Shown here piece after piece: positions 43,768 to 53,184 of a DNA stretch of 64,000 nt (within the stretch, counting starts at the first letter, position 1; each line of letters starts with the position of its first letter). Below the pieces are notes generated by a model. The model made no database searches. It saw nothing but the letters and a program-made list of their open reading frames with translations, and had not been told where the DNA came from. This DNA is from Desulfomicrobium apsheronum (GTDB lineage: Bacteria; Desulfobacterota; Desulfovibrionia; Desulfovibrionales; Desulfomicrobiaceae), in assembly GCF_900114115.1 (NCBI RefSeq), contig NZ_FORX01000007.1:1-64000 (forward strand), in the 5' to 3' direction. A program made the position numbers and the translations under genes.

Positions 43768-43816
43768 ATTCCCTCCCGATCAGGACTGCGAAATTATTTT
43801 TTCGATCACGGCCCGA

Positions 43817-45910
43817 CTATTCAGACTGAGGCAAAAGAGACATTCGCGCCCCGGCCACCCAGGCCCCCCTCGACGTGACCAGAACAGGATCGAATTCCAG
43901 GGTGTAAATTTCAGGAAAATCCAGAGTCATCTGCGACAATGTCAACAATACATCCTCAAGAGCCCGCAAGTCCAGCGCCTCACGTCCACGCTCCCGTTTG
44001 AGCAGGGAGAAGACCTTGAGCTCCCGCATCATTCCGGCGGCGTCATCCAGGGACAATGGCGCAAGACGCATCGAATACTCCCGGAAAATGTCCGCCTGGC
44101 TGCCCGACAGCCCGAAGCGGATCAGCGGACCGAACTTCGGATCGCGCTGGACCCGAATGCAAACTTCCGCCGGTTTGCCGAGAATCATTTCCTGGACCAG
44201 GCACCCTGAGACAAAGGCTTCGCTGCGCAAGCGCTGCACGCGCGAAGTCAATTTCATAAAACCCAGGCGAACCTCTTCGGAAGTCTGCAGATTGACCTCG
44301 ACCCCGCCCACATCGCTTTTGTATTCGATATGCGGGGATGCAATCTTGAGCGCCACCGGGCAGGCCAGACGCTTGGCGATCTTGACCGCGCTCTTGCTGG
44401 TCCGGGCTAGCTCCGTGCGGGGGAAGCCAAGCTCATAAGCCATCAGCAGGGGCTGCACTTCAAAGCCGAACAATTCGGTCTTTCCGACATCAAGACAATC
44501 TTTCAGAAAACGCTCGGCTTTGGCCTTGTCCCGGCGGTAACAGACCTCGACCGGATAGGACTTGGTCTTCCATCCGGCATAGCGAAACATGGCTTCGAAG
44601 CTGGCCAGTGCCGCCTTGGGATTGGAATAGCAGGGCAGGCCGTGACGCTGCAGAAAACGTTTCTCTTCCACCACCCCTTCCTGGCCGATCAGGCAAACCG
44701 CAACAGTCTTGCCCTCCGCCCTGGGCAAGGCGGCCAGTTCGCGCACGATGGCCGGTAGATCCACGCCAAGCCCCGGAGCTATGACCAGCAGGGCCATCTG
44801 GATCTGCCGGTCGTGCAGCACCGTGTCCAAGGCCTGTGCATACTGAACGGGGGTGGCTTCCATGCCGATGTCCACAAGATTGGATGTCTGCGCATGGCGG
44901 GGAAGAACGTCGGCCAGACGGGCGGCCGTATCACGGCCGAGGCGCGGAAGGATGAGGCTGGTCCCGGCCATTCCGTCGGCGGCCAGAATCCCGGCTCCTC
45001 CGGAATTGGTGACGATGGCCAGATTCGGCCCCTTGGGCAGTGACTGGGTTCCGAACATGCGCGCCAGGTCGAAAAGCGTGGAGAGATTGTCCACCTGGAT
45101 GATGCCCGCCTGCTTCAGTGCGGTCTGGTAGGCGCGCTCCGATCCGGTAAGGGCGCCCACATGGGAAGAAATTGCCTTTTGCCCGTGCTCGGTCATGCCC
45201 GCCTGCAGCATGATGACCGGCTTTTCATGGGTGATGGTCTGGCTGATGCGCGCAAATCGGCGGCCGTTGTTCATGCCTTCCAGATATCCGATGATGACGC
45301 TGGTCTGGGGGTCTTCGGCCAAAAATTGGAGCATGGACGCTTCATCGATAACCGCCCGGTTGCCAAGGCTTGCGAATTTGGAGAAACCGATCTCCTCGCT
45401 TGCGGCCCAATCCAGGATGGCATTGCACATGGATCCGGACGGCGAAAAAAAGGCGATATTACCCTGGCTGGGCAGACGGGAAATGAGCGATGCGTTCAGA
45501 TGGTCTGCCCAGGAGGCCACGCCCAGACAGTTGGGCCCGAGCAGGGTCAGATTCCGGCGTTCGGCCAACTGGATGATGGATTCTTCGAGATAATAACCCT
45601 GCCCCCCGATCTCCCGGAATCCGGCGGAAATGATGATGACCGCCTTGATGCCCATGTCCGCGATCCATTCCAGCGCTTCAGGCACAAATTCCGGAGCAAG
45701 GCAGACCACGGCGAGGTCGATTCCTTTCAGATCGTCAAGGGTGCGCGGATCCTGTCCGGAGGTCCAATTGACGGGAACAATCCTCCCCTGATACCCCCAG
45801 CCTTCAAGATTGGAAAGCACGACACGGGCCGAGGCTCCTGCGTTGTCGAATGATCCGACAACCGCGATGGTTTGGGGAGAAAAAAGGGCGTGAAGATAAT
45901 CGTCTCTCAT
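43817..45910 (-). CDS. Acyl-CoA/acetate-CoA ligase (ADP-forming), fused alpha-beta
   Basis: The 697-residue protein interconverts acetyl-CoA (or similar) plus ADP and phosphate with acid plus ATP. It has a CoA-binding Rossmann domain (about 1-130; SPQTIAVVGSFDNAGASARV), succinyl-CoA-synthetase-like domains with the phospho-histidine region SSHVGALTGSERAYQTALKQ (about 246-265), and a C-terminal ATP-grasp domain (about 480-697; KIASPHIEYKSDVGGVEVNL). The start at 45910 has AAGGT upstream. It is head to head with rnc, the two ATGs being 11 bp apart. Confidence 0.9.
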   Translation of the reverse strand: MRDDYLHALFSPQTIAVVGSFDNAGASARVVLSNLEGWGYQGRIVPVNWTSGQDPRTLDDLKGIDLAVVCLAPEFVPEALEWIADMGIKAVIIISAGFREIGGQGYYLEESIIQLAERRNLTLLGPNCLGVASWADHLNASLISRLPSQGNIAFFSPSGSMCNAILDWAASEEIGFSKFASLGNRAVIDEASMLQFLAEDPQTSVIIGYLEGMNNGRRFARISQTITHEKPVIMLQAGMTEHGQKAISSHVGALTGSERAYQTALKQAGIIQVDNLSTLFDLARMFGTQSLPKGPNLAIVTNSGGAGILAADGMAGTSLILPRLGRDTAARLADVLPRHAQTSNLVDIGMEATPVQYAQALDTVLHDRQIQMALLVIAPGLGVDLPAIVRELAALPRAEGKTVAVCLIGQEGVVEEKRFLQRHGLPCYSNPKAALASFEAMFRYAGWKTKSYPVEVCYRRDKAKAERFLKDCLDVGKTELFGFEVQPLLMAYELGFPRTELARTSKSAVKIAKRLACPVALKIASPHIEYKSDVGGVEVNLQTSEEVRLGFMKLTSRVQRLRSEAFVSGCLVQEMILGKPAEVCIRVQRDPKFGPLIRFGLSGSQADIFREYSMRLAPLSLDDAAGMMRELKVFSLLKRERGREALDLRALEDVLLTLSQMTLDFPEIYTLEFDPVLVTSRGAWVAGARMSLLPQSE

Positions 45911-45921
45911 GGAGAACCTTA

Positions 45922-46650
45922 ATGTCACTGGAAGTTCCATCGGATGCACTGCAATCGCTGCAGAATGAAATCCATTATGAATTCAAGCAAGTCAAGCTTT
46001 TAATCCAAGCCCTCACACACAGCTCCCACGCCAATGAACACGGGTGTCCGCATAACGAACGGCTCGAATTTCTTGGTGATGCGGTTCTTGAGCTCGCCGT
46101 ATCCCAGGAATTGTTTCGCAAATTTCCGGAAGTGCAGGAAGGCCATTTGACCAAAATGCGCTCCGCGCTGGTCAGTGAAGGGGCGCTCGCGCAGGCGGCC
46201 AGAAGGATTCATCTTGGCTCATGCCTGCTCCTTGGCCGCGGCGAGGATGTTCAGGGCGGGAGAGAAAAAAATTCCGTGCTGAGCGACGGACTGGAAGCGG
46301 TGCTCGGCGCCGTCTACCTTGACGGGGGGCTGGAGTCCGCGATCATGTGCGTCAATTTTTTGTTCGAGGGACAGTGGCCTGCGCCTCCGGAGACCTTCCG
46401 CCCGCGCGACTTCAAAAGCCTGCTGCAAGAAGCCACCCAGCGCATCTGGAAGGCCAGGCCTTCGTATGCGCTACGCGACAGCCATGGCCCGGAACACGCC
46501 AAGCAATACACCGTCGTCGTGACCATGCCGGACAAGACCGAGGTTGAATGGGAGGAGCGCAGCATGCGCAAGGCCGAGCAGGGCGCGGCCGAGCAGGCTC
46601 TGCTGCTCCTGCGGAAACGCTTCCCTGATCTTTCCGAACCGGGCGCATAA
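45922..46650 (+). CDS. rnc: Ribonuclease III
   Basis: RNase III cuts double-stranded RNA in rRNA precursors and in regulatory hairpins. The 242-residue protein has the signature NERLEFLGDAVLELAV (45-60) with the catalytic Glu and Asp, a second acidic site near DGLEAVLGAVYLDGGLESA (about 122-140), and a C-terminal dsRNA-binding domain (DFKSLLQEATQRIWKARPSY on). GGAGAA is the ribosome site. Its promoter must lie inside the divergent ligase gene. Confidence 0.97.
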   Translation: MSLEVPSDALQSLQNEIHYEFKQVKLLIQALTHSSHANEHGCPHNERLEFLGDAVLELAVSQELFRKFPEVQEGHLTKMRSALVSEGALAQAARRIHLGSCLLLGRGEDVQGGREKNSVLSDGLEAVLGAVYLDGGLESAIMCVNFLFEGQWPAPPETFRPRDFKSLLQEATQRIWKARPSYALRDSHGPEHAKQYTVVVTMPDKTEVEWEERSMRKAEQGAAEQALLLLRKRFPDLSEPGA

Positions 46651-46685
46651 GGCCGCCTTCAACAGCAAAAGGCGTTGCAAGAAAA

Positions 46686-46718
46686 CAAGCCGGGGCCAAA
46701 CGCCCCGGCTTTGTCTTT
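46686..46718. terminator. Terminator between rnc and flagellin gene
   Basis: AGCCGGGGC-CAAAC-GCCCCGGCT followed by TTGTCTTT. The genes converge here; it fits rnc best. Confidence 0.85.
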
Positions 46719-46747
46719 GATCATTGCCTTTGCCGATGGAAACCCGA

Positions 46748-47671
46748 TTAACCCTGCATGAGCTGCATGGCCATCTGCGGCAGCTGATTGGCCTGCGCCA
46801 GCATGGCCACGGCGGACTGGGTCAGGATCTGGTTGCGCACGAATTCGGTCATTTCCTGGGCCACGTCCACGTCGGAGATGCGCGACTCAGCGGCCTGCAG
46901 GTTCTCGGCCTGGATGCTCAGGTTGGTGATGGTGTTCTCCAGGCGGTTCTGCAAGGAACCAAGGCTGGCCCGGATATTGTCCTTGGAAACAATGGCTTCG
47001 TTGATGGCGTCGAGTGCCTCCTGCGCACCCTGCTGGGTGGAGATACTGAAGCCGCCGCCAACAGCCGGATCGGACTGGTTGCCGACGCCGAGCGCCGAAG
47101 CGGTGGAGTTGCCGATGGCGATGTAATAGTAGTCTTCCGCCGAATCGTTACCCGTGCCGAAGTGGATCTTCATGGCTCCCTGGGCCTGCAAGCCCCCGCC
47201 CTGGTGACCATCGCCCCAATTGGCAGCATTTGTTTGCGAGGATGAAAGATTGCCGTTGAGCAGATAAATTCCGTTGAAGTCCGTCGCATTGGCGATTCGG
47301 GTAATTTCCGAGGCCATGGCCTGGTACTCCGAATCGATGATCAGACGCTGATCCGAACCATAGGTGCCGGTGGCGGCCTGCGTTGCCAGTTCCTTCATGC
47401 GGATCAGCTTTTCATCGATGACGCCAAGGGCGCCGTCGGCCGTCTGAATCATGGAAATGGCATCGTTGGCGTTGCGGACGCCCTGATTGAGGGACGCGAT
47501 ATCGGCTCGCATCAACTCTCGGATGGCCAGGCCCGCCGCATCGTCTGCGGCAGTGCCCACGCGCAATCCGGAGGAAAGGCGCCGGGTCGAGGTTGCTAGA
47601 CTGCTGTAGGAATTGGACAGGTTCCTGGCGGAATTCATCGCCATCAAGTTGTGATTTATGACCAAAGACAT
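46748..47671 (-). CDS. fliC: Flagellin
   Basis: The filament subunit is 307 residues, a short flagellin with conserved N-terminal (SLVINHNLMAMNSARNLSNS, RLSSGLRVGTAADDAAGLAI) and C-terminal coiled coils (RISDVDVAQEMTEFVRNQIL, VAMLAQANQLPQMAMQLMQG). The central region (about 165-215) is short. AAGGAGGAT lies before the ATG, and a sigma-54-like promoter is 36-51 nt upstream. FliW and CsrA encoded at 16.1-16.8 kb probably control its translation. Confidence 0.96.
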   Translation of the reverse strand: MSLVINHNLMAMNSARNLSNSYSSLATSTRRLSSGLRVGTAADDAAGLAIRELMRADIASLNQGVRNANDAISMIQTADGALGVIDEKLIRMKELATQAATGTYGSDQRLIIDSEYQAMASEITRIANATDFNGIYLLNGNLSSSQTNAANWGDGHQGGGLQAQGAMKIHFGTGNDSAEDYYYIAIGNSTASALGVGNQSDPAVGGGFSISTQQGAQEALDAINEAIVSKDNIRASLGSLQNRLENTITNLSIQAENLQAAESRISDVDVAQEMTEFVRNQILTQSAVAMLAQANQLPQMAMQLMQG

Positions 47672-47706
47672 GTGAGATCCTCCTTACGCTGGTATGCACG
47701 CAACAA

Positions 47707-47722
47707 TGCACACAGAATGCCA
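47707..47722 (-). promoter_or_regulatory. Sigma-54-like promoter of flagellin gene
   Basis: On the minus strand, TGGCAT-TCTGT-GTGCA has the -24 GG and -12 GC at RpoN spacing, with one mismatch in the -12 box. The predicted start leaves a leader of about 25 nt carrying the ribosome site. An AT-rich stretch lies upstream. Confidence 0.6.
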
Positions 47723-47808
47723 TTTAAAATTTATTTATTATTTTCAATAATTTGGACATATATCTCGGATAAAACCTCGCCAAAGAGGTCAAAATTGCCT
47801 CTCTCGTC

Positions 47809-47835
47809 TAAAGTTTTCCGGCCGCCTGACGATTA
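47809..47835 (+). promoter_or_regulatory. Sigma-28-like promoter of flaG
   Basis: TAAAGTTT, an 11-nt spacer and GACGATTA match the FliA consensus at 14 of 16 positions. The flaG ATG is 38 nt downstream. Confidence 0.75.
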
Positions 47836-47873
47836 TAAATACGAACCCATCCATCCAAGAGGAGGCCTCGGCC

Positions 47874-48257
47874 ATGAAAATAACCTCTCTCTCCTACGAG
47901 CCCCAGGAACTTCTGGCGCCCGTCGAGCAAACAAATCAGCTCAAATCCGACCTCGAAGACGCGGAGCGTGCCGTATCTGGCGGCCTTCAGGGTAGACAGT
48001 TCGGAGCGACGCCTGAAGAGTCGGAAGAAATTTCCGCGCAGAAATTGCAAAACCTGACCGAAGCGGTCGATTCCTACATGTCTTCCTTGGGTGTGAACCT
48101 GAAGTTCCACATCGACGAGCGAACCGACACGGTCCAGGTGGAGGTGCGCGATCCCGAAACGCAAAAGCTGATCCGCAAGATCCCCGCCGACGAGATGCTC
48201 GACCTGGCCGCTTCCATAGAAAAGATGGTCGGACTTTTTCTGGACAAAGCCCTTTAG
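47874..48257 (+). CDS. flaG: FlaG-family flagellar protein
   Basis: FlaG proteins influence filament length. The 127-residue protein has a variable first half and the conserved FlaG domain in the second: LGVNLKFHIDERTDTVQVEV, then RDPETQKLIRKIPADEMLDL. AGGAGG lies upstream. It stands alone between flagellin and flgE with its own promoter and terminator. Confidence 0.9.
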   Translation: MKITSLSYEPQELLAPVEQTNQLKSDLEDAERAVSGGLQGRQFGATPEESEEISAQKLQNLTEAVDSYMSSLGVNLKFHIDERTDTVQVEVRDPETQKLIRKIPADEMLDLAASIEKMVGLFLDKAL

Positions 48258-48273
48258 ACCGTTTGGTCCTCAC

Positions 48274-48315
48274 AAAAAAACCCGCTCCGGGACTGCCGGA
48301 ACGGGTTTTTTTTTC
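48274..48315. terminator. Bidirectional terminator between flaG and flgE
   Basis: AAACCCGCTCCGG and CCGGAACGGGTTT form a stem with A and T runs on both sides. Confidence 0.88.
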
Positions 48316-48334
48316 GTGGCGCAAACCTAAAAGA

Positions 48335-49975
48335 CTAACGCTTGAGCTGGATAAGTACGGTCAGCATCTGATCCACAGTGGTGATGGTCTTGGAGTTGGC
48401 CTGAAAGCCCTTTTCCGTGGTGATCATCTTCACGAACTCCGTGGCCAAATCCACGTTGGACTGCTCCAGGGAGTTGGAGGCGATGCTGCCCTTGCCCCCG
48501 GTGTTGGCCAATCCGGTGACGGGCGGCCCCGAGGAGCGCGTCTCGGAGAAGAGGTTTCCGCCCTCGCGGTACAGGGCGTAGTTGTTGTTGAACGTGGCCA
48601 GGGTCACGGCGAAGAGCTGCAAAACCTGACCATTGGAGTACCGCCCGGTGATGACCCCGTCGCGGTCCACGGAGATGTTCTGCAGAAAGCCCGCAGTGTA
48701 CCCATCCTGGGCCTGGAAGATGGTCGTGGAGCCGGTACTGTAGTTGGTGGATGACAGAGCGCTGGTTTCCTTGGCACCCAGGCCATTCATGTCGGCTAGG
48801 CCCGCAGAAGTCTGCGGTAAATCGGCCAACGCTTGAAGAGTGGTTTGGTTAGCGGGGTTCCATGAGTTAGACTTACTGCGAACGCCAAAATTTATCTCGA
48901 TATTCTTCGTATTCTCCGCAACGGTTGCTGTTCCCGTAACGCTGCCATTAGCAGTCCCCAAGAAGTTAGCCGTGCATATGGGGTATCCGTTCGCAGAAGG
49001 ATTGGCTATTCCCCACGAATCTTTATCGTCCGGGTTAACGACCGCTGGGTCATTCAAAGTAAACGCGGACATATTTTCCAATTCGCCGGCCGCGTTAAAA
49101 GTCAAGGTGCCAGTCATCAAAACACCTTTTTTCTCGATGAGTGCACCCGCGAAAACACGATTGTCGTCGCTCGGAGGAACCGCAACAACGTACTCCCAAT
49201 ATTTTTTACCACCAGACGCAGCAGTAACGTCCGCATCACCAATAGGATCCATGTACACGGTCAAGTTGTGAGAAGAGCCATTTTCATCATAAACTTTAAT
49301 AGTGGTTTGATATGCGTAACTATCCTCAGCGAGGGGCTGTCCAGACTGTGCGTTGTACTTGTCGAACATTGCCGTAAACGGAGCATCATCAACGGCCGAT
49401 TTGTCATCCGATCCAGAGTCTACGTTTACTATCAAATCTATCCGACTTGTAGCCTGGGGCGGAGACTGAAAATTCTCCAACTTCACGTCCTGGGGTACAC
49501 CTTGAATCTGCACGCCGGTCGAGGGCTGTGCCGATGTATTCCCGCTGGCCGCAGCACTCGTATTCGCCTGCTGCACTTCCCACCCCTGCAGGCGGTAACC
49601 TTGGGGATTGACCAGATAGCCATCCTCATCAAAACGGAAATTTCCAGCTCGGGTGTAATAATTGATTTCCTGCCCGGCGGGCGAAACCATGAAGAAGCCG
49701 TTGCCGCCGACGGCCAGGTCAGTGGCTTCCGTGGTGTTCTCCAAAGAACCCTGGGAGAAATCGCCCATTACCGCGCCTACGGAAACTCCTCGCCCCACCT
49801 GCCCGCCCCCGGAAGCGGTGGTGATCTGCTGGCTCAGCGCATCCTCGAAATACATGCGCGAGCCCTTGAATCCTATGGTCGAGACGTTGGAGATGTTGTT
49901 GCCGATGACGGTCATATCCTCGCCATGAGCCTTGAGACCACTGGTCCCGGAGTACAGAGATGCTGACAAACCCAT
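48335..49975 (-). CDS. flgE: Flagellar hook protein FlgE
   Basis: FlgE forms the hook. The 546-residue protein starts MGLSASLYSGTSGLKAHGED with GNNISNVSTIGFKGSRMYFE, has the GGNGFFMVSPAGQEINYYTR segment (about 88) and ends SNVDLATEFVKMITTEKGFQ and ANSKTITTVDQMLTVLIQLK. A variable region of about 170-420 gives a length above E. coli's 402. It is the last gene of the fliK-flgD-flgE set. Confidence 0.95.
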   Translation of the reverse strand: MGLSASLYSGTSGLKAHGEDMTVIGNNISNVSTIGFKGSRMYFEDALSQQITTASGGGQVGRGVSVGAVMGDFSQGSLENTTEATDLAVGGNGFFMVSPAGQEINYYTRAGNFRFDEDGYLVNPQGYRLQGWEVQQANTSAAASGNTSAQPSTGVQIQGVPQDVKLENFQSPPQATSRIDLIVNVDSGSDDKSAVDDAPFTAMFDKYNAQSGQPLAEDSYAYQTTIKVYDENGSSHNLTVYMDPIGDADVTAASGGKKYWEYVVAVPPSDDNRVFAGALIEKKGVLMTGTLTFNAAGELENMSAFTLNDPAVVNPDDKDSWGIANPSANGYPICTANFLGTANGSVTGTATVAENTKNIEINFGVRSKSNSWNPANQTTLQALADLPQTSAGLADMNGLGAKETSALSSTNYSTGSTTIFQAQDGYTAGFLQNISVDRDGVITGRYSNGQVLQLFAVTLATFNNNYALYREGGNLFSETRSSGPPVTGLANTGGKGSIASNSLEQSNVDLATEFVKMITTEKGFQANSKTITTVDQMLTVLIQLKR

Positions 49976-50019
49976 AACTACCCCCTTCTTGATTCACTGC
50001 AATGAGCTGTGAAGAAAAT

Positions 50020-50700
50020 TTACTCTTCAGCCACAACCGGCTGGATGACCTTCTTGATGTCACTGAAACTGATCTTGCGCCCGTCGCTCAGGCGGAAGAA
50101 AGTTTCCCCATCGCCCTGTTCCAGAGCGGTCACGGTGCCGGAAACTTCCGTATCGACAAAAACCGTTGCCCCGGTTGGGCTTTCCGCTGAAAAATATACG
50201 TTGTACTGGCCGCTGTTGGCCGGATTCCCGTTGTAGTCCAGACCGTCCCAAGTAAATCCAAACTCCCCGGCCTGCATGGAGGAGAACTTCTCGGTGCGCA
50301 CCATATTGTTGTTTTCATCGTAAACATTGGCGTAGACTTGCGCGGCGGCGCCAGCCAGGGTGAAGTAGACCGGAGTCACGTAATTTCCGCTCTTGGTGAT
50401 TCCGTCTCCCGAAGCCGTGACTTCCTTGCCGATGTAGTTGACTGCGCTGAGCATGTCCTGCTGGGCGGTCTTGTCCGTGAGGGAGGTGATTCCCTCGGAA
50501 ATATTCGTCATCTGCTCAAGGCTCGAAAACTGCGCCAGCTGGGCAATGAATTCCTTGTCGTCCAGAGGATTGAGCGGATCCTGATTCTGCAACTGGGTCA
50601 CCAGAAGCTTCAAAAAGGCGTCCTTGCCCAGGACATCGTTCTTCGATGCCGTGTCCGCGCCGTAAAAACCGCCCTGCTGCTGCAAAATCTGATCGATCAT
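50020..50700 (-). CDS. flgD: Hook-cap (scaffolding) protein FlgD
   Basis: FlgD caps the growing hook. The 226-residue protein has the conserved N-terminus [40 protein letters not shown], and a C-terminal Ig-like/FlgD domain ([20 protein letters not shown]). It lies 12 nt after fliK and 44 nt before flgE. Confidence 0.95.
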   Translation of the reverse strand: MIDQILQQQGGFYGADTASKNDVLGKDAFLKLLVTQLQNQDPLNPLDDKEFIAQLAQFSSLEQMTNISEGITSLTDKTAQQDMLSAVNYIGKEVTASGDGITKSGNYVTPVYFTLAGAAAQVYANVYDENNNMVRTEKFSSMQAGEFGFTWDGLDYNGNPANSGQYNVYFSAESPTGATVFVDTEVSGTVTALEQGDGETFFRLSDGRKISFSDIKKVIQPVVAEE

Positions 50701-50712
50701 GACCGCCTCCTC

Positions 50713-52803
50713 TCAGGCAAAAATATCCAGGCCGCTTTGGGAAAGTTTTTCCCTGTGCCCGCTATTTTGCACATCCCGGACCATACCGCCTGCCACCCGT
50801 TCCAGAGTGCGCCAACGCTTGGCCGACGAGGCCAATTCCTGGTTTTCCTGGTAGCGGTTGTGATTCTCGGAGCCCTGCCATTGCGACTGGCTCTGGGAAT
50901 CGGCCAGTTGCGTCTGCACCTCAAGTTTCCCGACCTTGAGCCCCTGAGCTTCGAGCTGCGTGCGCAACTGTCCCAACTGCTCGTTCAAGGCCAGAGAGGT
51001 CTCCTGATTGCTGGATCTGAGCACGGCTTGCACTTCCTTGCCCCTCACCTGCAAAATGACGCTGACCTGCCCCAGATCGGCCGGATCAAGGCGAATGACC
51101 AGCTGCTTCACGCCCTGCCCCAGGTTCCTGAAGGCTCCGTTCTCAACCTGCTGATAGACCTCGGCGTTGCGCGCACTGACGGGTGCCTCCATCCTCTGCT
51201 GAAACTGACTCTGGGAAGTCTGGGCGGAGGCTGGGGTCAGCGTCTGAGATTCGGGTGCTGTCTTCGTGTTCCCGGCGACCTGGCCGGCGCGGGAGGTGGA
51301 TGAGGATGTTTTTTCCCCGTCCTGCGTGCCGAAAAATCCCTGACGGGCATCAGGCTGCTTTTTCTCGCCCTTGGAATCCGCAGCCGCAGCGCTCCCGGCA
51401 GAAGCGGCTTCACCCTCACGCGCCAAGGAAGCCGCGTCCTGCGCTACCGGCTGACCGGAGCCGTCCCTTGCCGCAGCAGCTCTGTCGGCGGCAGCCAGCA
51501 GGCCAGTGCGCGTCACGACGCTCCCGTTGCGGGCGGCGCCGTCCTGATCCTTTGCGGCGGCATGCTTGCGCTCCGCGTCGGTGGCCACGGACTCTACGTG
51601 CCGATCCTGGGCCGAAAGAGCTTCTTCCGGGGTATCAAGGGCCGTGGAGCTTTTCCCCGCAGAACCCTCGGATGCCGCGACGCGGATTCCGGGTTGACCA
51701 TGAACATCCGAAGACTGTTTCTCGCTACGGACCGGCCGAGTTCCGATCTCAGAGCCCTTGCCGTCCTTCAGCGCGACCGGAATCTCGGACTTGGGATCAC
51801 CGCCCTGCTTGCGTTCCAGAGCTTCACCGGACGCGCCCTTCGCAGCTTCCGCCTCCAGGATCCGAGACCTCACCGCGCGCGACTGTCCGTCCTGCGCGCC
51901 ATCCATGACGCCGTCTTTCACGGCAACGGAAGCATCGGCCTTGGCCTGGCTCTTTGCCAGGCTCTTGTCCGGGCTCTTGTCTGGGCTCTTGTCTGGGCTC
52001 ATGCCCTCATGTCCCGCTGTCCGATGCGCTTCCAAGCGGGCCAAAAGGGCTTCGATCTTCTGCATCACAGGAGATGAGGCTTTCTGAGTCTTTTGTCCCA
52101 AATTTTCAGTGCCTTCGCTCCGTTTCCCGGCCGCAGTCAGCTCCGCCTTCAATTCCCTGATCTGCTCGCCCAGGGTCACGGCCAGTTCGCTGCGGGTCAC
52201 GGGATCGCTCTTTTGGAATTGCCGAAGAAGTTCGTGCAGGGCCGCTATTTTTTCGGAAATGACGGAGCCATCGTGGTCCGCGCCCCGCGTCCTGACATCC
52301 TCGGCCAGGCTGTCGAGCAGCTCCTGCACCGCTACAGCGGTGGAGTCATCCGCATTGACCACGTCCCTGGCGCCGGTCTCTTTATCCAAGGCAGCGCTCT
52401 GGGCAGCGGATACGGAATCAGCCTGCCCGGATCCTGAGGCTTGGGGCTCCTGCACGGCAGCTTTTGCCGAGCCACCTGCGTTTTCTTCCACACGGCCACC
52501 TTCATGGTCGGCAGCGTCCGGACTTGCGGAGACGCTCTCTTCTTCAAACGAGGACGACTCGCGATAATCCGTGTCCCTCCCATCTTCGGCAGGAACATGA
52601 TCCTCAGCAAAAAACTGGTCGTTACTGGCAGGCGGCTCGGCCTGGCTGGTTTGAGGGGGTACTTCGGCTGCATCCGGCTGATTCAGATGCGCCGAAAACA
52701 GATTATGAAAATCCTGACCGGGCCGGTTTTCCATCATTTCAAATGCGCCGCCGGCGCGAAAGGACTGTGCCCCACCAGACATGGATGCGGGAAAAAACTG
52801 CAT
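50713..52803 (-). CDS. fliK: Flagellar hook-length control protein FliK
   Basis: FliK is secreted to measure the hook and switch export to filament proteins. The 696-residue protein has a long low-complexity region (about 1-530) rich in Ala, Glu, Ser and Lys. The conserved C-terminal domain (about 560-650) reads LVIRLDPADLGQVSVILQVR, then VQAVLRSSNQETSLALNEQL and LRTQLEAQGLKVGKLEVQ. A tandem SPDK repeat occurs near residues 270-283. It starts the operon, with AGGAGGTG before the ATG. Confidence 0.88.
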   Translation of the reverse strand: MQFFPASMSGGAQSFRAGGAFEMMENRPGQDFHNLFSAHLNQPDAAEVPPQTSQAEPPASNDQFFAEDHVPAEDGRDTDYRESSSFEEESVSASPDAADHEGGRVEENAGGSAKAAVQEPQASGSGQADSVSAAQSAALDKETGARDVVNADDSTAVAVQELLDSLAEDVRTRGADHDGSVISEKIAALHELLRQFQKSDPVTRSELAVTLGEQIRELKAELTAAGKRSEGTENLGQKTQKASSPVMQKIEALLARLEAHRTAGHEGMSPDKSPDKSPDKSLAKSQAKADASVAVKDGVMDGAQDGQSRAVRSRILEAEAAKGASGEALERKQGGDPKSEIPVALKDGKGSEIGTRPVRSEKQSSDVHGQPGIRVAASEGSAGKSSTALDTPEEALSAQDRHVESVATDAERKHAAAKDQDGAARNGSVVTRTGLLAAADRAAAARDGSGQPVAQDAASLAREGEAASAGSAAAADSKGEKKQPDARQGFFGTQDGEKTSSSTSRAGQVAGNTKTAPESQTLTPASAQTSQSQFQQRMEAPVSARNAEVYQQVENGAFRNLGQGVKQLVIRLDPADLGQVSVILQVRGKEVQAVLRSSNQETSLALNEQLGQLRTQLEAQGLKVGKLEVQTQLADSQSQSQWQGSENHNRYQENQELASSAKRWRTLERVAGGMVRDVQNSGHREKLSQSGLDIFA
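51956..52000. repeat. Short in-frame tandem repeat in fliK
   Basis: Repeats of 12-15 nt (GGGCTCTTGTCT-like) encode SPDK units and a following SLAKSQAK. This is a spot where slippage could change FliK length without breaking the frame. Confidence 0.6.
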
Positions 52804-53175
52804 TCTTCACCTCCTGCTGGAGGCAATAGATCAAAAGACGGGCCAAGCCCGAGCACGAAGGCCAAGGCGCCCACCCCAAAAGCAATTTTCCACCCGGAAA
52901 AACGCACCGTGTCTGTCCTACAAAAAACGCGTTTTCTGTCTTACAACGCCTTTTTGATTTACTTTTTTCTTCAGCCCATGTTAAAAAAAAATCGACTATC
53001 GCGTCATGGACTGTGCGGGGTTTTCGGAGCTGGCTTCTCCGAAAGCCCTTCGCTTCCCGAACACGGGCAGCACACGACAAACGCCCAGCGGCTTCCCGCT
53101 GGGCGTTCTTTTTGGTGCACTTGGCAAACGGGGCTTGAAAGCTCTCTTTACGCGAAGGGTGCAAAGCTCCTGTCC
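52804..53175. other. Region upstream of fliK without an intact gene
   Basis: It holds the fliK leader, an AT-rich stretch (52915-52990) and a terminator-like hairpin at 53081-53113. I found no good sigma-54 or sigma-28 site for fliK; TGGCCC-GTCTT-TTGAT on the minus strand at about 52830-52845 lacks the -12 GC. Confidence 0.5.
53081..53113 (+). terminator. Orphan terminator-like hairpin
   Basis: ACGCCCAGCGG-CTTC-CCGCTGGGCGT followed by TCTTTTT. No plus-strand gene ends here, so it may be left from a lost gene. Confidence 0.7.
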
Positions 53176-53184
53176 GTCCTTGAG

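Noticed and set aside
52830-52845. Sigma-54 promoter for fliK
   Set aside because: TGGCCC-GTCTT-TTGAT lacks the -12 GC that RpoN needs.
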